Assembly: GCA_002633025.1 (NCBI GenBank)
Contig: NMRB01000023.1
Coordinates: forward strand, 729,486-793,485
Direction: 5' to 3'
Length of the DNA stretch: 64,000 nucleotides
Source: Notospermus geniculatus
Lineage: Eukaryota; Nemertea; Pilidiophora; Heteronemertea; Lineidae
The notes under the pieces were generated by a model. That model saw nothing but the letters and a program-made list of their open reading frames with translations, did not search any database and had not been told where the DNA came from. The position numbers and the translations under genes were made by a program. This document shows positions 1 to 10,800 of the stretch, one piece after another (position 1 is the stretch's first letter; each line of letters starts with the position of its first letter).

Positions 1-130
1 ACAGACTGGAGGAGACTTGCACGGTTAGCGATGGTATTATCGCTGACCTCATGCGACAGACTGGAGGAGACTTGCACGGTTAGCGATGGTATTATCGCTG
101 ACCTCATGCGACAGATTGGAGGAGACTTAC
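1..130. repeat. 55-bp minisatellite, cut by the window edge
   Basis: Two full 55-bp units (1-55 and 56-110) are identical. A third unit starts at 111 with one substitution and decays after about 19 bases. The array probably continues to the left of the window. The unit has no long open frame and looks like ordinary non-coding satellite sequence. Confidence 0.9.
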
Positions 131-484
131 GAGCTAAAAGTGATGTTTGAAATAGGGCATGATTGATACCTTCACTGGCCCAGTTCCAAATGCATTCAAA
201 CTCTCAGAAGACACGTAAATTGAGCTTTCTCATAGTTAATTGGCAAAAAATAAATGAAAAAACTTTGTTGACGCAAGTTATTGGGTAGTTGTCTCAAGTT
301 GACGCCTGTTGTCTCATTTTAGTAGGACCCCTATGTAGTGGCAGATAGATTTTGACATGCTTCGCTGTGTCCCCTACTACATGTAGTCCCATGATTGATA
401 GGAGGGGAACACTCACGACACAGATGTGGAACACTGGCAGATGCTAAACCGGTGCGGTAGGCGGTACCGTACTTCTGTCGACAA
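131..484. other. Intergenic, nothing recognised
   Basis: AT-rich to mixed single-copy sequence. The only long open frame, on the minus strand over 331-534, has no recognisable motif and runs into the TAGGCCTA cluster. I see no gene or repeat here. Confidence 0.5.
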
Positions 485-655
485 GGGTGAGTAGGCCTAG
501 TTCTAGGCCTACAGGTAGGCCTAGTGGTGCGCATCTATCTCCCATCTCATGCTAAGTAGGCCTAGGCCTATTTATTTTATATGCAAAGATTAAGATAGGC
601 CTAGGCCAATTAAATGTAGGCCTAGGGTAGGCTAGGGCCTAGTAGGCCTGTATCA
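485..655. repeat. Cluster of TAGGCCTA palindromes
   Basis: The palindrome TAGGCCTA or a one-base variant occurs about nine times in 170 bp, partly as overlapping pairs such as TAGGCCTAGGCCTA. Single copies are scattered over the whole window, for example near 2299, 14205 and 45248, so this is a local concentration of a genome-wide motif. Whether it is a simple-repeat expansion or a protein-binding cluster cannot be told from sequence alone. Confidence 0.75.
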
Positions 656-1034
656 CATTTAAGTCTAGGCTATAGCCGAAATAACCGAGTAACCTGATCA
701 AATCGAGAAGCACCAAGTTTAAACGGAGGATATTCTGTCATTTTAGTTCGCACAACTGGACTTTCCATTCCAGCGTCGTGTCTGTCATCTGTTCAATGCA
801 CGAGTGAGTGCATTTATCTGTATACAATGTTAAACGCGGAGCTGATTGGTCAATTTGGTCCATCCCACAAGTCACCGCGAATGATCGACAAAAGAACATT
901 CAAGTGTTGTTATCGTCGCTGTCGAATAAAGTCCCGATTCTCGCCATCTACGACCTGTCTTCACGGCATTTCTCTTCCTCATTGGGACCAATCAACTCGA
1001 TCCTCGTTAGATACACCGAGAACTGTTTCCTATA
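656..1034. other. Intergenic, nothing recognised
   Basis: No repeat or family-like protein. Two overlapping plus-strand frames of 76 and 97 codons begin here, but they run into the foldback element at 1035 and carry no motif. Confidence 0.5.
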
Positions 1035-1164
1035 TTAGGGAGTGTTCGCAAAGCCCCCGAAACGCCAACGAGAACGTCAAACCTATTGTTTGGTGCTCTT
1101 TTCGTATCATCGAACAATAGGACTGGCGTTCGCGTTGGCGTTTCGGGGGGTTTTGCGAAAACTT
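1035..1164. mobile_element. Foldback (MITE-like) element, first of a tandem pair
   Basis: The left end (GGGAGTGTTCGCAAAGCCCC from 1038) is inverted at the right end (around 1133-1160), followed by the junction TTAA. The inner part of the arms also pairs (CGCCAACG and CGTTGGCG, CCTATTGTT and AACAATAGG), making most of the unit one stem. It has no coding capacity. It shares its terminal repeat with the next element, so the two are tandem or nested copies of one family. Confidence 0.85.
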
Positions 1165-1474
1165 AAGGGAGTTTTTGCAAAGCCCCCGAAACGTTCGCGT
1201 TACAAAATCTCACCACTGGAGAGATTTTGTAACGTTACAAAATCTCTCATTGCTGAAAAATACTGTTTTACAAAATCTCACGACTGGAGAGATTTTGTAA
1301 CGTTACAAAATCTCACCACTGGTGATATTTTGTAACGTTACAAAATCTCTCCAGTCGTGAGATTTTGTAACGTTACAAAATCTCTCACTGCTGAAAAATA
1401 ATGTTGCAAAATCTCACCACTGGAGAGATTTTGTAACGTTGCGTTTCGGGGGCTTTGTGAAAACTCCCTAATAA
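1163..1474. mobile_element. Foldback element containing a chain of five small hairpins
   Basis: The termini match the preceding element (AAGCCCCCGAAACG on the left, CGTTTCGGGGGCTT on the right). The outer flanks of the pair read TA before TTAGGGAG and TA after CTCCCTAA, consistent with a TA target duplication. The interior repeats a short palindrome of the form TTACAAAATCTC, a loop of about 9 bases, then GAGATTTTGTAA. Hairpins lie near 1200-1232, 1267-1299, 1303-1335, 1338-1370 and 1403-1436, plus two half units. No protein is encoded; the open frames over this stretch are translations of the repeat. Confidence 0.9.
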
Positions 1475-1574
1475 TTTGATGTAACGCGTGAATTGGATTT
1501 GGAATGGGCAGATTAGATATCCCGATTGCATCAGAAGTGAAATAATACTGAACATGCGATGATTACGTCCCAGT

Positions 1575-1815
1575 GTGCAGGCCCGTAGGAGCCGGGGGGC
1601 CGGGGGTCCCGGGCCCCCCCCCCACACTTTTTTGCCCAAAAATACCTCGGCCCAAATGTCCATTTTATATGTCCATATTTTTGCTCTCAGATCCCAGGAA
1701 AATGCATCTAAAGCACATAAATTGTCAAATTTTTCTGGGGGAGGACCCCCAGATCCCCCGTTTTGGCTTCCCACTTCCTTTTCCATGCTCGGCGCACCGT
1801 CGAGCTACGCCCCCT
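1575..1815. repeat. Interspersed repeat with G/C-run ends
   Basis: It starts with runs of G and C (GGGGGGCCGGGGGTCCCGGG near 1596) and continues through a T-rich centre. A second GC block near 1735-1760 (CTGGGGGAGGACCCCCAGA) precedes a final CGAGCTACGCCCC. This layout, with a TTTTTCTGGGGGAGGACCCCC block, resembles non-coding repeats I recall from several marine invertebrate and cnidarian genomes; I cannot confirm this without a repeat library. The open frames across it, over 100 codons on both strands, come from the lack of stop codons in GC runs. Confidence 0.45.
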
Positions 1816-3125
1816 TTCTGTCAATCCTGGATCCGACCCTGCCAGGGCCCCTCCACTCATCAGAGGGCTGCTACGGGCCTGGTGTGCCATTTTCGGAATA
1901 GGTCCACAGATGGCGTTCGAGGTGTATAGGAACCTCCTCTCCGTCTGCGCCTCGATTTGCCACTGGCAGCAGGGAAAGGCTAGGCATCCCTAGGAGTCAG
2001 CGCTCCCTCCGTCATCGCATACAGTAATGTACCTGAGTGCGGTGACGCAAGGAGCAAGAGGTAAGAACCTATAATATTCTCAGGATGCTGAAAGGGTTAC
2101 TGGCAGGAAATTCGGAGGATGTGTAAATGAAGAAGACAAGAGGAATATCAAAGATCCTTCATCTGTTTATTGACAATTTTACATTCATTAATATTTATTT
2201 ACAGTGGTTTTAAACCTTGAATAGATGCAAAATTCGTGATCATGAGTCCGACGTGAAGATCACTTGGCTCACTAACGAACATTTCTCAAACGCATAGGCC
2301 TAGTTTTAGTGTCACTGCTGGATGTATTCTATACATGTACTTCTGTCTCCCTCAAGACTAATGTGCACGTGAATGACGGGGCGCTCTTCTAGCCGAGCTT
2401 AGGTTGTGGAGAATATAGAGGAGTGTAACACTCCGTGCGAATTCCATGCGTTCGGTAATGGGTGTGATTCCAGAGGAAGACATTTACGCCCTACATGTAG
2501 GTGATCCAATGGTTTTGAGACGAGGCAATACTGAAGCACTGCCTATGCACTGCCACCACAATAATACTGAGACACTTTTATTTCTACTCTCGATATCATG
2601 TACTGTGTAGATATTCTACAGTCGGGAATATAATCGGTAGGCCTCAGTATTCGACTCGCACTCGATCGCAAGTCGTTCTAATATTCCAGTCAGACCCACA
2701 TAACATCCGGTGATTTTTACAGCGGTTTTGTACCACCCCTGCAAGGAACTACAACTGTGTAGTCCATTCTCCTACTACCAGACTACCGTTGCCGTGATGA
2801 TGAAGGATGCTCAAAGAAACACTCAGTGCGACATCGGCCACATTGATATCGTTTCTCACTGTGTTCATTGGAAGGGGAAGATTAGTTCGACAGAGTAGAT
2901 ACAGATGGCGTATTAGTATAAAGCAGTCAAACTCGTTTGTCTCACCCAGAAGTGAAAAAAGTCATAGGACGTGTCCCATACACAACTGCAATGGGTGGAG
3001 CATGGGTGGTTATGTTGCACTGAAATATTCGGGACAATATTCAGTCGGACAGGTCCAATGACATTTCATATCCATCAAAATTATGTCAAACAAATTGCCT
3101 CCTTGCAACAGCCAATAAGCTTCCG
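1816..3125. other. Intergenic; 3' flank of the amine receptor gene
   Basis: No gene is recognised. This is the downstream (3') side of the minus-strand receptor, so its 3' untranslated region must lie here. The first minus-strand AATAAA I see (TTTATT on the plus strand) is at 2577-2582, about 545 bp past the stop. Others are at about 2166 and 2198. Any of these could be the poly(A) signal; none is proven. Confidence 0.4.
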
Positions 3126-4349
3126 TCATCTGCTCACTCGGAAGCTCCCTCTATACTCAGAAGCAAAACTCGACGCGTCATATCCGTTGTACTTGTGCCG
3201 CCGTCTTTTGTTACAGCAGAGAATAGACTTAAAAGCGTTCCTGAATTCTCTGTTGAAGAAGGCGTAAATGATTGGGTTCAGACAGCTGTTGACGTAGCCG
3301 ATCCAGAAGAGAACGTCCACTAGAACGTCCGAGTGAGGACACGCATCTCCGCACATACTCGAAATAAAGTACCACAGGAAGAAAGGTAGCCAACACACTA
3401 TGAACGCTCCCATGATAATCCCAAGTGTTTTCGCGGCTTTATGTTCCTTGCGCATCTTGCGCCTGTCCTGTCGCGCTGCCACTGCGTTCAGCACCATCGC
3501 GTGCTCGTTCTCACTATTGCTGTCCTCGAGGCCTGTGTGGAAGCTAGCATTACTCGTATCATTGGAGTCAACGCTATTGGCCCTTGTTCTATTCAGGGAC
3601 GAGTTCCCTATCGGTCGTAACGGCACCATCTGTTTTTGCATAGCACGTATCTGAATTTCCTGTCGGCGGGCCTCGCGATATATTTTGAAATACACGAACA
3701 ACATAATGAAACATGGACTCCAGAATGACACTGTTGATGACACTATTGCATAACCTTGATTCACGACGAAACTACACAAATATGGATCCGAGTTGAAATC
3801 TTCTTTTTGTTCCGTGGTAGTGTAAATTCCAGTGTGAATAGGTATATAGGATATGAGAGCGGACGCGCTCCACGTGACGCACAGCATAATCACGGCGCGT
3901 CGTTTTGTCATTTTTGTTTCATACTGCAAGGGCTTCATGATCGCTATATACCGATCCATACTGATGCAGCATAGATGAAGAATAGACGCCGTTGAGAACA
4001 GGACATCGTTTGAGTTAAATATATCACACATGACACGCCCGAACAGCCATTTTCCCGTCATCACAACCGAAGCATTGAACGGCATCGCAGACGTCGCCAC
4101 GAGGAAATCGGCGAACGCCAACGACACGATAAAATAGTTCGTAATCCCGCGTAGCTTTCTGAATTTCACGACACTTATGATGACTAGAAGGTTTCCAAAT
4201 GCAGCAGACACCATAATCAGCACCATTGGTATACTCTTGAGGATCAGAACCCACAGTTCAGGGGGATCCTCCGGCTTCGGTGTGGTTGAGACGTCGGTTA
4301 AGTTAACCTCTGCTACCAATAATCCGTGTTCCTGGCTTCCATGCTCCAT
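3126..4349 (-). CDS. Biogenic-amine G-protein-coupled receptor, beta-octopamine-receptor-like
   Basis: A complete 407-residue rhodopsin-family receptor in one exon. The ATG at 4347-4349 follows an in-frame TGA at 4359-4361, which fixes the start. Seen in the protein: N-glycosylation site N16; TM1 with GN at 52-53; TM2 with LAFAD (D81); C108 and C192 for the extracellular disulphide; the amine-binding aspartate D115 in TM3; DRY at 132-134; W160 in TM4; S204, S205 and S208 in TM5 for catechol or phenol hydroxyls; a third loop of about 80 residues rich in S and N; CWLP at 319-322 followed by FF in TM6; NPIIY at 358-362; and a CC pair at 378-379, a likely palmitoylation site. The family couples extracellular amines to G proteins at the plasma membrane. 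The TM3 stretch STASILHLCCISMDRY and the end of TM6 to TM7 (MCGDACP, then FWIGY and NREFR) point to beta-type octopamine receptors, which usually raise cAMP. 5-HT4-like or other aminergic receptors are the alternatives. Confidence 0.93.
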   Translation of the reverse strand: MEHGSQEHGLLVAEVNLTDVSTTPKPEDPPELWVLILKSIPMVLIMVSAAFGNLLVIISVVKFRKLRGITNYFIVSLAFADFLVATSAMPFNASVVMTGKWLFGRVMCDIFNSNDVLFSTASILHLCCISMDRYIAIMKPLQYETKMTKRRAVIMLCVTWSASALISYIPIHTGIYTTTEQKEDFNSDPYLCSFVVNQGYAIVSSTVSFWSPCFIMLFVYFKIYREARRQEIQIRAMQKQMVPLRPIGNSSLNRTRANSVDSNDTSNASFHTGLEDSNSENEHAMVLNAVAARQDRRKMRKEHKAAKTLGIIMGAFIVCWLPFFLWYFISSMCGDACPHSDVLVDVLFWIGYVNSCLNPIIYAFFNREFRNAFKSILCCNKRRRHKYNGYDASSFASEYRGSFRVSR

Positions 4350-4404
4350 GCTATCTTGTCACAAGCCCGAACACCTTGGGCTGTGTACCGATCATTGAGG
4401 GAAC
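4350..4404 (-). other. 5' untranslated part of the receptor exon, preceded by a splice acceptor
   Basis: Reading the minus strand, a pyrimidine-rich acceptor (GTCTTCTCGTTGCAG) ends at 4405-4406. It is followed by 55 bases to the ATG. The coding region is therefore probably uninterrupted, with an intron only in the 5' untranslated region, a common layout for amine receptors. The upstream non-coding exon or exons would lie above 4407, and I could not locate them. Confidence 0.55.
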
Positions 4405-4406
4405 CT

Positions 4407-6788
4407 GCAACGAGAAGACCAAACGTTCGGTTAGAAGTTTGCAATGTCAACGAATCCGTCTGCGACACTTTCATTGGAACCGTCGTCGTACGCTAGATCG
4501 TCGTCACGAAATGCTGAGCCCTGCACGGCGCGAGTAACGAATAAATTGGAAAGTATAAAGGAAGCAGATAAGAGAAGGGGGAAGTAATGCTGGAAAAAGG
4601 AATACGGACGACGCGACGTTATTTCATCCTGAGCAGAAAAGACACCTACAAAAACGTCAACTCGAATAACCTTTTGCTTGAGAAGTTTCTATGACACTGA
4701 CGGGAATATATCGATGAAGTTACTTTTTGCCTGGGGATTGAATACACACGGTCAGAGGCAGTGATCCAAAATATTGGACGTCGTGAATGATTAATTCATC
4801 AAGTGTATGGTACGGTATTTATGTATTATTTATGAAGATGAAGACCGACGAAATTGTGACACATCAATTCGTAAACATCGCATCGGTTAGCAACATTTAA
4901 TATCCTGATTCTATTCTTAGCTAATAAATGGTTCGGTAAAATGCTGCCGGAATTCTGTTATGCCGAAAATTCATTAGTGTTTTAGACTTTCAATAGCGAA
5001 TACAAAGAACTAATGAATGACTTCTTGCTAACGGCTTGGAGAGAATCTCGATAAGAGCAGAGCACCAAGAGTACACAGAAAAGGATACTCTAGATTCAAC
5101 GATCTGAGGCCGGTTTTGGATATTTGAGAGCCGCCCTCCTGCCCAAGATAATTACGAATTGACCATCGGTGAGTGACATAAAATCGTACGTAGGCCTACA
5201 AACATCCTCGCACCCAGGGTCTTCACAACCGGCTCCCTTTCTCGCGCTTGGGTACGACCGTAAATGACAGGTGATTCTCAGGATGGCCCACATAATTTCA
5301 TGTCCAGGGCCTAGGTGTCGATTTCATATCCAGGATACTGAAAATCAAGAGTCCCGAGGCCACACTCACCAGCAAGGATTGCCGATCAGTAGAGTGCACG
5401 ATGGCCTGTTTAATGCATTGTGGGGGTGGCCATGGCCTCATTCAATTCTGTGAATCTAGAGAAAGTTAGAGAAACATACGTTTACAAATAAAACCAAGAG
5501 CTGCACGAACCCGCACAAAAATCTTAATTGGAAAAACATGTGGTCAGCCTTCCCTCGCCTTTGAAACCGGAGCACTTCATTCTACTTGTCATCGGTATAA
5601 GAAAACTATGGCCTCTTTACCATTCCATCCGCTCCACCAATATCTCCCCCGAGGCCAGCTTGTCCAGAAAATTGCATAATTTGTCAAAGCGGGTGCCGCT
5701 AAGATGGAATTGGATAAAATTTCGATAAATTTTAGGTTCGGCGAACGTTGTGATCAGCGCTGATATAGGAATGCTGACATAATGTTGATATGAAATTCGT
5801 TGAATTAATGTTTTTCGGTATCGATAAACAAGGCAGTGGAGCCAAACTAACGATTATTGGTCGTTTTTCGCTCGTGGTGTACCGGACAAGCTGAGACAAG
5901 ACACAAAACAACAAGCTAACGAAGGGAAACTTATGATCATCGCCAATCGCGCCAAGAGCGAATACTAGTAAGTTAGAAACCACATCGTAGGGAACCAAGG
6001 CCACTTCGCTCATTGTTCTTTGCCAGTTGTTCCTCTAAATATGACCATCGACAACAAATTCTCCGAACCCACGGCAGGTGGCTCGTACAACGCCGATTTT
6101 TCCACTGGTTATTCCAATCACGGACAATCAGTTCTGTCCGCCGCGGGGTAGTTGTTCCCAGTTAACCAATCACAAGAGACTACAACTGGCTGGCGAGGCG
6201 ATTTGTCTTACAGTGTACGTGTATATGCCAATTAGAGCGCAGGTACCGCCACAATCGGACAAGTTTTGAACTGAGGCAGGTTTTTTTTCTGAAGAACACG
6301 ATCTTGACCTCAATTATGAACAGAAGGACAATTTTCCAGGACAGAGGCAAGTCCTCGGGCCGCTCATTGATTAGACACAATACACATGATATTACCCAGA
6401 TTAATGTGAAAAATACTGATTCATTAAGTTCGGGTTGATCGCCAAGTCTTGAGAAGACTTGAAATAGTATGATATCATGCCTAGTACCACCTTTTCCTGG
6501 ATTTGAGGCTTAAAGTTTTACAGAAGATCCATTTTTAAAGGCAAAGACAACACATCTTTCCATTGTCTTTATTGAGACTACAGATAAAAGTGACGAGAGA
6601 CAATTTCCGCAATCTTTCCGTCTCGCACTCACATCTCCACCACGATTACCATCGTTACTCATTACTCAAACAAATCTGCTGCAAATGGCCACATTTTGTA
6701 AACTAATAGCTTTATATTCCTGGTTGGTGTGATTCATGTTGTTGGGTGCGGCGATGATCAGTAAACGAGATATGTTTCAATCTATAAC
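4407..6788. other. Intergenic or 5' intron of the receptor gene
   Basis: About 2.4 kb, mostly AT-rich (4700-5050 especially). Short open frames up to 93 codons carry no motif. No inverted repeat, RNA gene or core promoter stands out. The first exon and promoter of the minus-strand receptor should lie in or beyond this interval. Confidence 0.45.
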
Positions 6789-7056
6789 TCTTTGTTTGTG
6801 GCTACGATTCAAGATCACATGCTGTACGTCTTCAATTGCCAGTAGTTCTCTCAATTGCCGGTTTCTCAGAGTGGCGCTTTGTTTGAGGTCGCGAGGCAAG
6901 ATCACACGCCACGTCTACAAGGTGTAGTTCTCTCAATTGCCGGTTTCTCAGAGTGGCGCTTTGATTCTTTGTACGAGGCCGCGAGGCAAGATAATCACAC
7001 GCCACGTCTTCAAGGTGTAGTTCTATCGATTGCCGGTTTCTGAGAGTGGCGCTGCT
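6789..7056. repeat. Tandem repeat, unit about 85-90 bp, three copies
   Basis: The block CAATTGCCGGTTTCTCAGAG, then TGGCGCTTTG, then GAGGCAAGAT with CACACGCCACGTCT, is repeated with small indels. Two good copies begin near 6850 and 6934. A third, truncated copy ends at GGCGCTGC near 7054, and a more decayed copy precedes them from about 6789. Open frames on both strands over this block are translations of the repeat. Confidence 0.85.
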
Positions 7057-7059
7057 AAT

Positions 7060-7740
7060 TTGACATTCCACGATAGCATCATAACCCGTAACTTAGGCAG
7101 GTACCGTCTGTGTACTTCCGTAGTCAATACATGTAGATGATACACAGAAAGAGCCTTTCCCTTTCTCAACTAGAATCATTACTGAATGTCTCTACCCCAA
7201 ATTGCCCCTTCCTTCATCAAGCATCGCCTTTACCAAACCGACCGCTAAAGGCCATCATCAGACGATCATAGCATTCATGTGTCCCAACACATCAGCTTAT
7301 CCTCAGCTGCTCAATAACTGCAGATAGACCGCGGCGAAACGAGGCGAGACGGCTTTCGTGTCAGATCGTCTCTGATGGTGGCGAGGAAGTAATATTGGCT
7401 TGTATGGCAGGGTCGCACTTGTGATTGTTCCCCCCGGCGTTCCATCCGTGAGTCTCTGTAACTTCAGGCTTGCTGTGGTTCTGTCGCGATTCATTTATTG
7501 GCGTGGGATGAAACGACATAAAAAGGCAGAGAAACTTGACAATAATCATAATCAAGGCTTAGGGCTTATGCAGAAGGCACACTGACATTTGCCAAGACAT
7601 AGTCCATTAAAATAATTCTCTCCGCAGGTGTGGACAAGACAACGTATACTCACTACCAAAAATTATCTCTTTATCTCTTCCCTATAAAAGGCACAGGAAC
7701 ATGATTGGTGAAATGGAGAAACTTAAGAAAATGACTTACC
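7060..7740. other. Intergenic, nothing recognised
   Basis: Single-copy sequence with overlapping short open frames near 7300-7585 on both strands. None has a motif or flanking splice sites that I would trust. Confidence 0.45.
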
Positions 7741-7741
7741 C

Positions 7742-7825
7742 GACCACGGGATTCGAGCCCAGGACCTGCCCAGTGGAGGCATTTAACTACATCAGTGCGT
7801 CTCCACCCCGTTTCTATCACATTTT
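7742..7825 (-). repeat. tRNA-derived SINE fragment
   Basis: On the minus strand the sequence carries a clear RNA polymerase III B box, GGCTCGAATCCC (complement of 7748-7759). Upstream sequence resembles D-arm and anticodon-arm spacing (GTAGTTAAATGCCTCCACTG). The T stem pairs imperfectly and no acceptor stem closes, so this is not an intact tRNA. A decayed tRNA-headed SINE fits best. Confidence 0.4.
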
Positions 7826-7830
7826 GGTAA

Positions 7831-10800
7831 TTGTTGAAAACAAGTCAATTACAATGTACTTACGTGCGACCTCATTTTTCATAAACTACGTATTAAGAGG
7901 ATTTTGAATATTAAACGGACAAGTTGGATTGTGGCCTTCTATACATAATATACACATAAATCGACGATAATGGGCTATATTCGAAATTCCAAGAAGGCCG
8001 TTCGTTCGAGACGACCTTCTTGAGGGGATCTTGGTTTGTGACGACCGAAATAAACAGAACTGAATTTCGCTCCACGTATGCCACTAGTGACAAAAGGATA
8101 ATTCCAGGCAAATTTACATTGTTTTTGGTTAAATCCCCAGTTTTCCAGAATTCACTTTCTCAACTTTTTTGTTTTCTAAAATCCGATCGATGGTAATTAA
8201 GAGTGTTTTGGGAATTCGTCTGAAATAAAACCTAGTTTCTGCTTCAGACTTCAAGTGCTGCCGCACGGAAAAATGCAGTGATTTCACCGAGTCCCATTAT
8301 CGATAATATGGAAATGAATTAGTTTGCCTGAAGAAGTATTGGTAATTGCTAATTAGGCCCGAAAGCTTTGTCTGATGCCGCCGGGAGTTAGACTGCAGAA
8401 TGTTGGGAATTTGTCATCCGAAGTGTGAGATTATCGTTTGCTCCCGTGTAGCCATCTTGAAAATCAAGATTCGGTCGTACGTCAGCGACAATCTTAAAGA
8501 TGGCAGGATTAAGTCTATAAACTACTACACATTACTCATAAATTATATACACAGCGCCTAGACGACGCACGCGGTGAGCAACCCACGCAAAAGGTCAAAA
8601 CCTCAACAGGATTATGAAAAAATGTCTCATAAGACATCTTTACATCACCAGCAGGCATTGTTTAGTTAATCCCTTGTACGCTCTGGTACGATAGCACGTC
8701 ATGCTGTTGTAGCCTCGTGAAGGTACAAGACTAGTACAGTATGTGCATTAACTGTACTAAATGTTGCACGCCGTTCGCCAGTCCTCACCCTTTTCCTCAC
8801 ATGTTGCCTGATCTCGGTTTTCAAATGAAAAGTCAATTCATCTTTTATGTAATATTCAATAGTAATCAAGAGTAGGCCTAATAATTTTAGGACATGCACT
8901 GGATTTTGTACTGTACGTCCTCCGATACGGAGCTATCCAGCTTTGGCTTTGGCCTTCCTTAACGGTATGGCCTTCCTTAACGGTATGGCTAGAGGGGGTA
9001 CCGTCTGGCGTCAGATCTGTTCATCTCAGGGGCCAACCTCACATTTGTGCTCGGCCTTCTTAATGTGGCAGCACTGCTTAGCACAAGCTGGATACGGTAC
9101 GTCGGTAATGCGTTTAATGAATTTTCATACGTGAATCATCAAATAGTTTCACCTCAGAACACACTACATGTAAGTGATTCACGACACGACGTTATCTTTA
9201 AAAGGTCGACACTGGGACATTTGTCATCAGCGGAAGCTATGAAAGTATTATGGAGTAATTATTCATTGTTTCCTTGTTCCGGGGAGGGGATGTCAACAGA
9301 TGCTCAAGGCCATGATTACCACAGCGAGATGAGGACTAATTAGACACTTAGAAGGCTGATAGGTGGTCATGGCAAGCTGCAGAACGATTTGTTTCTTTGA
9401 CCTTGCGTTGGGGCAAGAGTCGGCCTTTCCCCTTTCATATTCCTCTCAGGTCAAACTTTACCTCACACATACATGATTTTATTTTGGGATTGGATACCGT
9501 CTTTTGAAAGATTCGTCACCCTAAAAGACAGAATGCGAAATGAGAATGAACCAAAAACACTCATGGTATATGACACGACATGTAAAACTCGACACTCCTA
9601 CAACCTTCGCATAAAGCTAAGACGTTACTTCAGGGAAGCTATAACATTCTACTTGGTTGAATTTGAAATACTAGCCTTGGGCAGCCACCAGTTGACACCT
9701 TCTACTTTCGCACGGCAGTGTTAGATGCTGGCAAATGAAAAGTAAATGGCACACCAATGACATTTTGATATTATTGATTCCGCCAAGAAATCGACAAGGA
9801 ACTTGCGCAAGAAGGGGAAGAGAGATGCACAGATGTCGTTTTGTCGATGCTGGATCACCTTCGTTCGTGAAAGAATTAGCTGAGTTGCTGTGAAAAGTCA
9901 GAAACGAAAGTCGTTATTGCCGCGGCTGAAAGGTAAATTTTTTGGGGTGTCACCCTGGTGAGGCTTGTTCTTTGTTTCCAGCATTTCAGGAAGCTAAGGT
10001 CGAATCAGTCGCTGGTACCCAGACGCCCAGAACCTTTCTCAACAGCTCAAGGTTGGGCCATCGGCGACCAAAACCGATAACACATCAGCTCGCATGTTGT
10101 CCTTTCAGAGGTCCTGTGGCTGACTGGCTACACATCCTAATTAATGTCATCTCGCACAAAACAACTTCAGAGGAGACAGGCGCCACCAAGAGTATAAGAC
10201 TCATCATGACAGAACGAACTAAGCCCACTTGGTATCCATAACCGTATTGATATTGTCTGAACTAACTATCGTCAGGTTGTAAAACGTAGAAGTTTATCTA
10301 CGTTTGATTGTATGTCTGGTATTTTGATGGGGAATAAAGTAAAGGGTGTTTGTTCTTGGAACAGGGAAGTCATGATATGCCAGGAATAGCTTCTATAAAA
10401 ATCATGAACTCATTATCGCATGTCGTGTCGTTGTGAGGCACGTTCTTTTAACAGTTTTACTTGGCGCGTAAGCGTCTTGGGCGTCGTTACATCCGAGGCG
10501 GGAAGGGCAAGTTGATCTTGAAGTTATCAGATTTCCGAGAACGCAGCCAAAGTGCCGACACCGATAAATTGCAGCTGGGTTGAGAAACTACGTAGGGCGG
10601 CTTTCCATTGGAGCGTTTCCGTGCGCGGAAACGCTCGAAAGCATTGTTTTTTACCGCGGCGTTGGTCACGGCGTACTGTGTACGGCCGCCGGCGACACTG
10701 CTTTACGTTGCTTTTCTTCTCCACAATGAATCTGTCGAACCACTGGATTCTCGTACATTTGATGTGCGATAAATTAAGGCAATCGATGCGCACGAATGCA

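Noticed and set aside
1-130. Regular 55-bp repeats that might suggest a CRISPR array.
   Set aside because: Units are contiguous without unique spacers and the sequence is clearly from an animal nucleus.
1385-1993. Several open frames over 100 codons on both strands.
   Set aside because: They run through the hairpin element and the G/C-run repeat, where stop codons are rare for compositional reasons.
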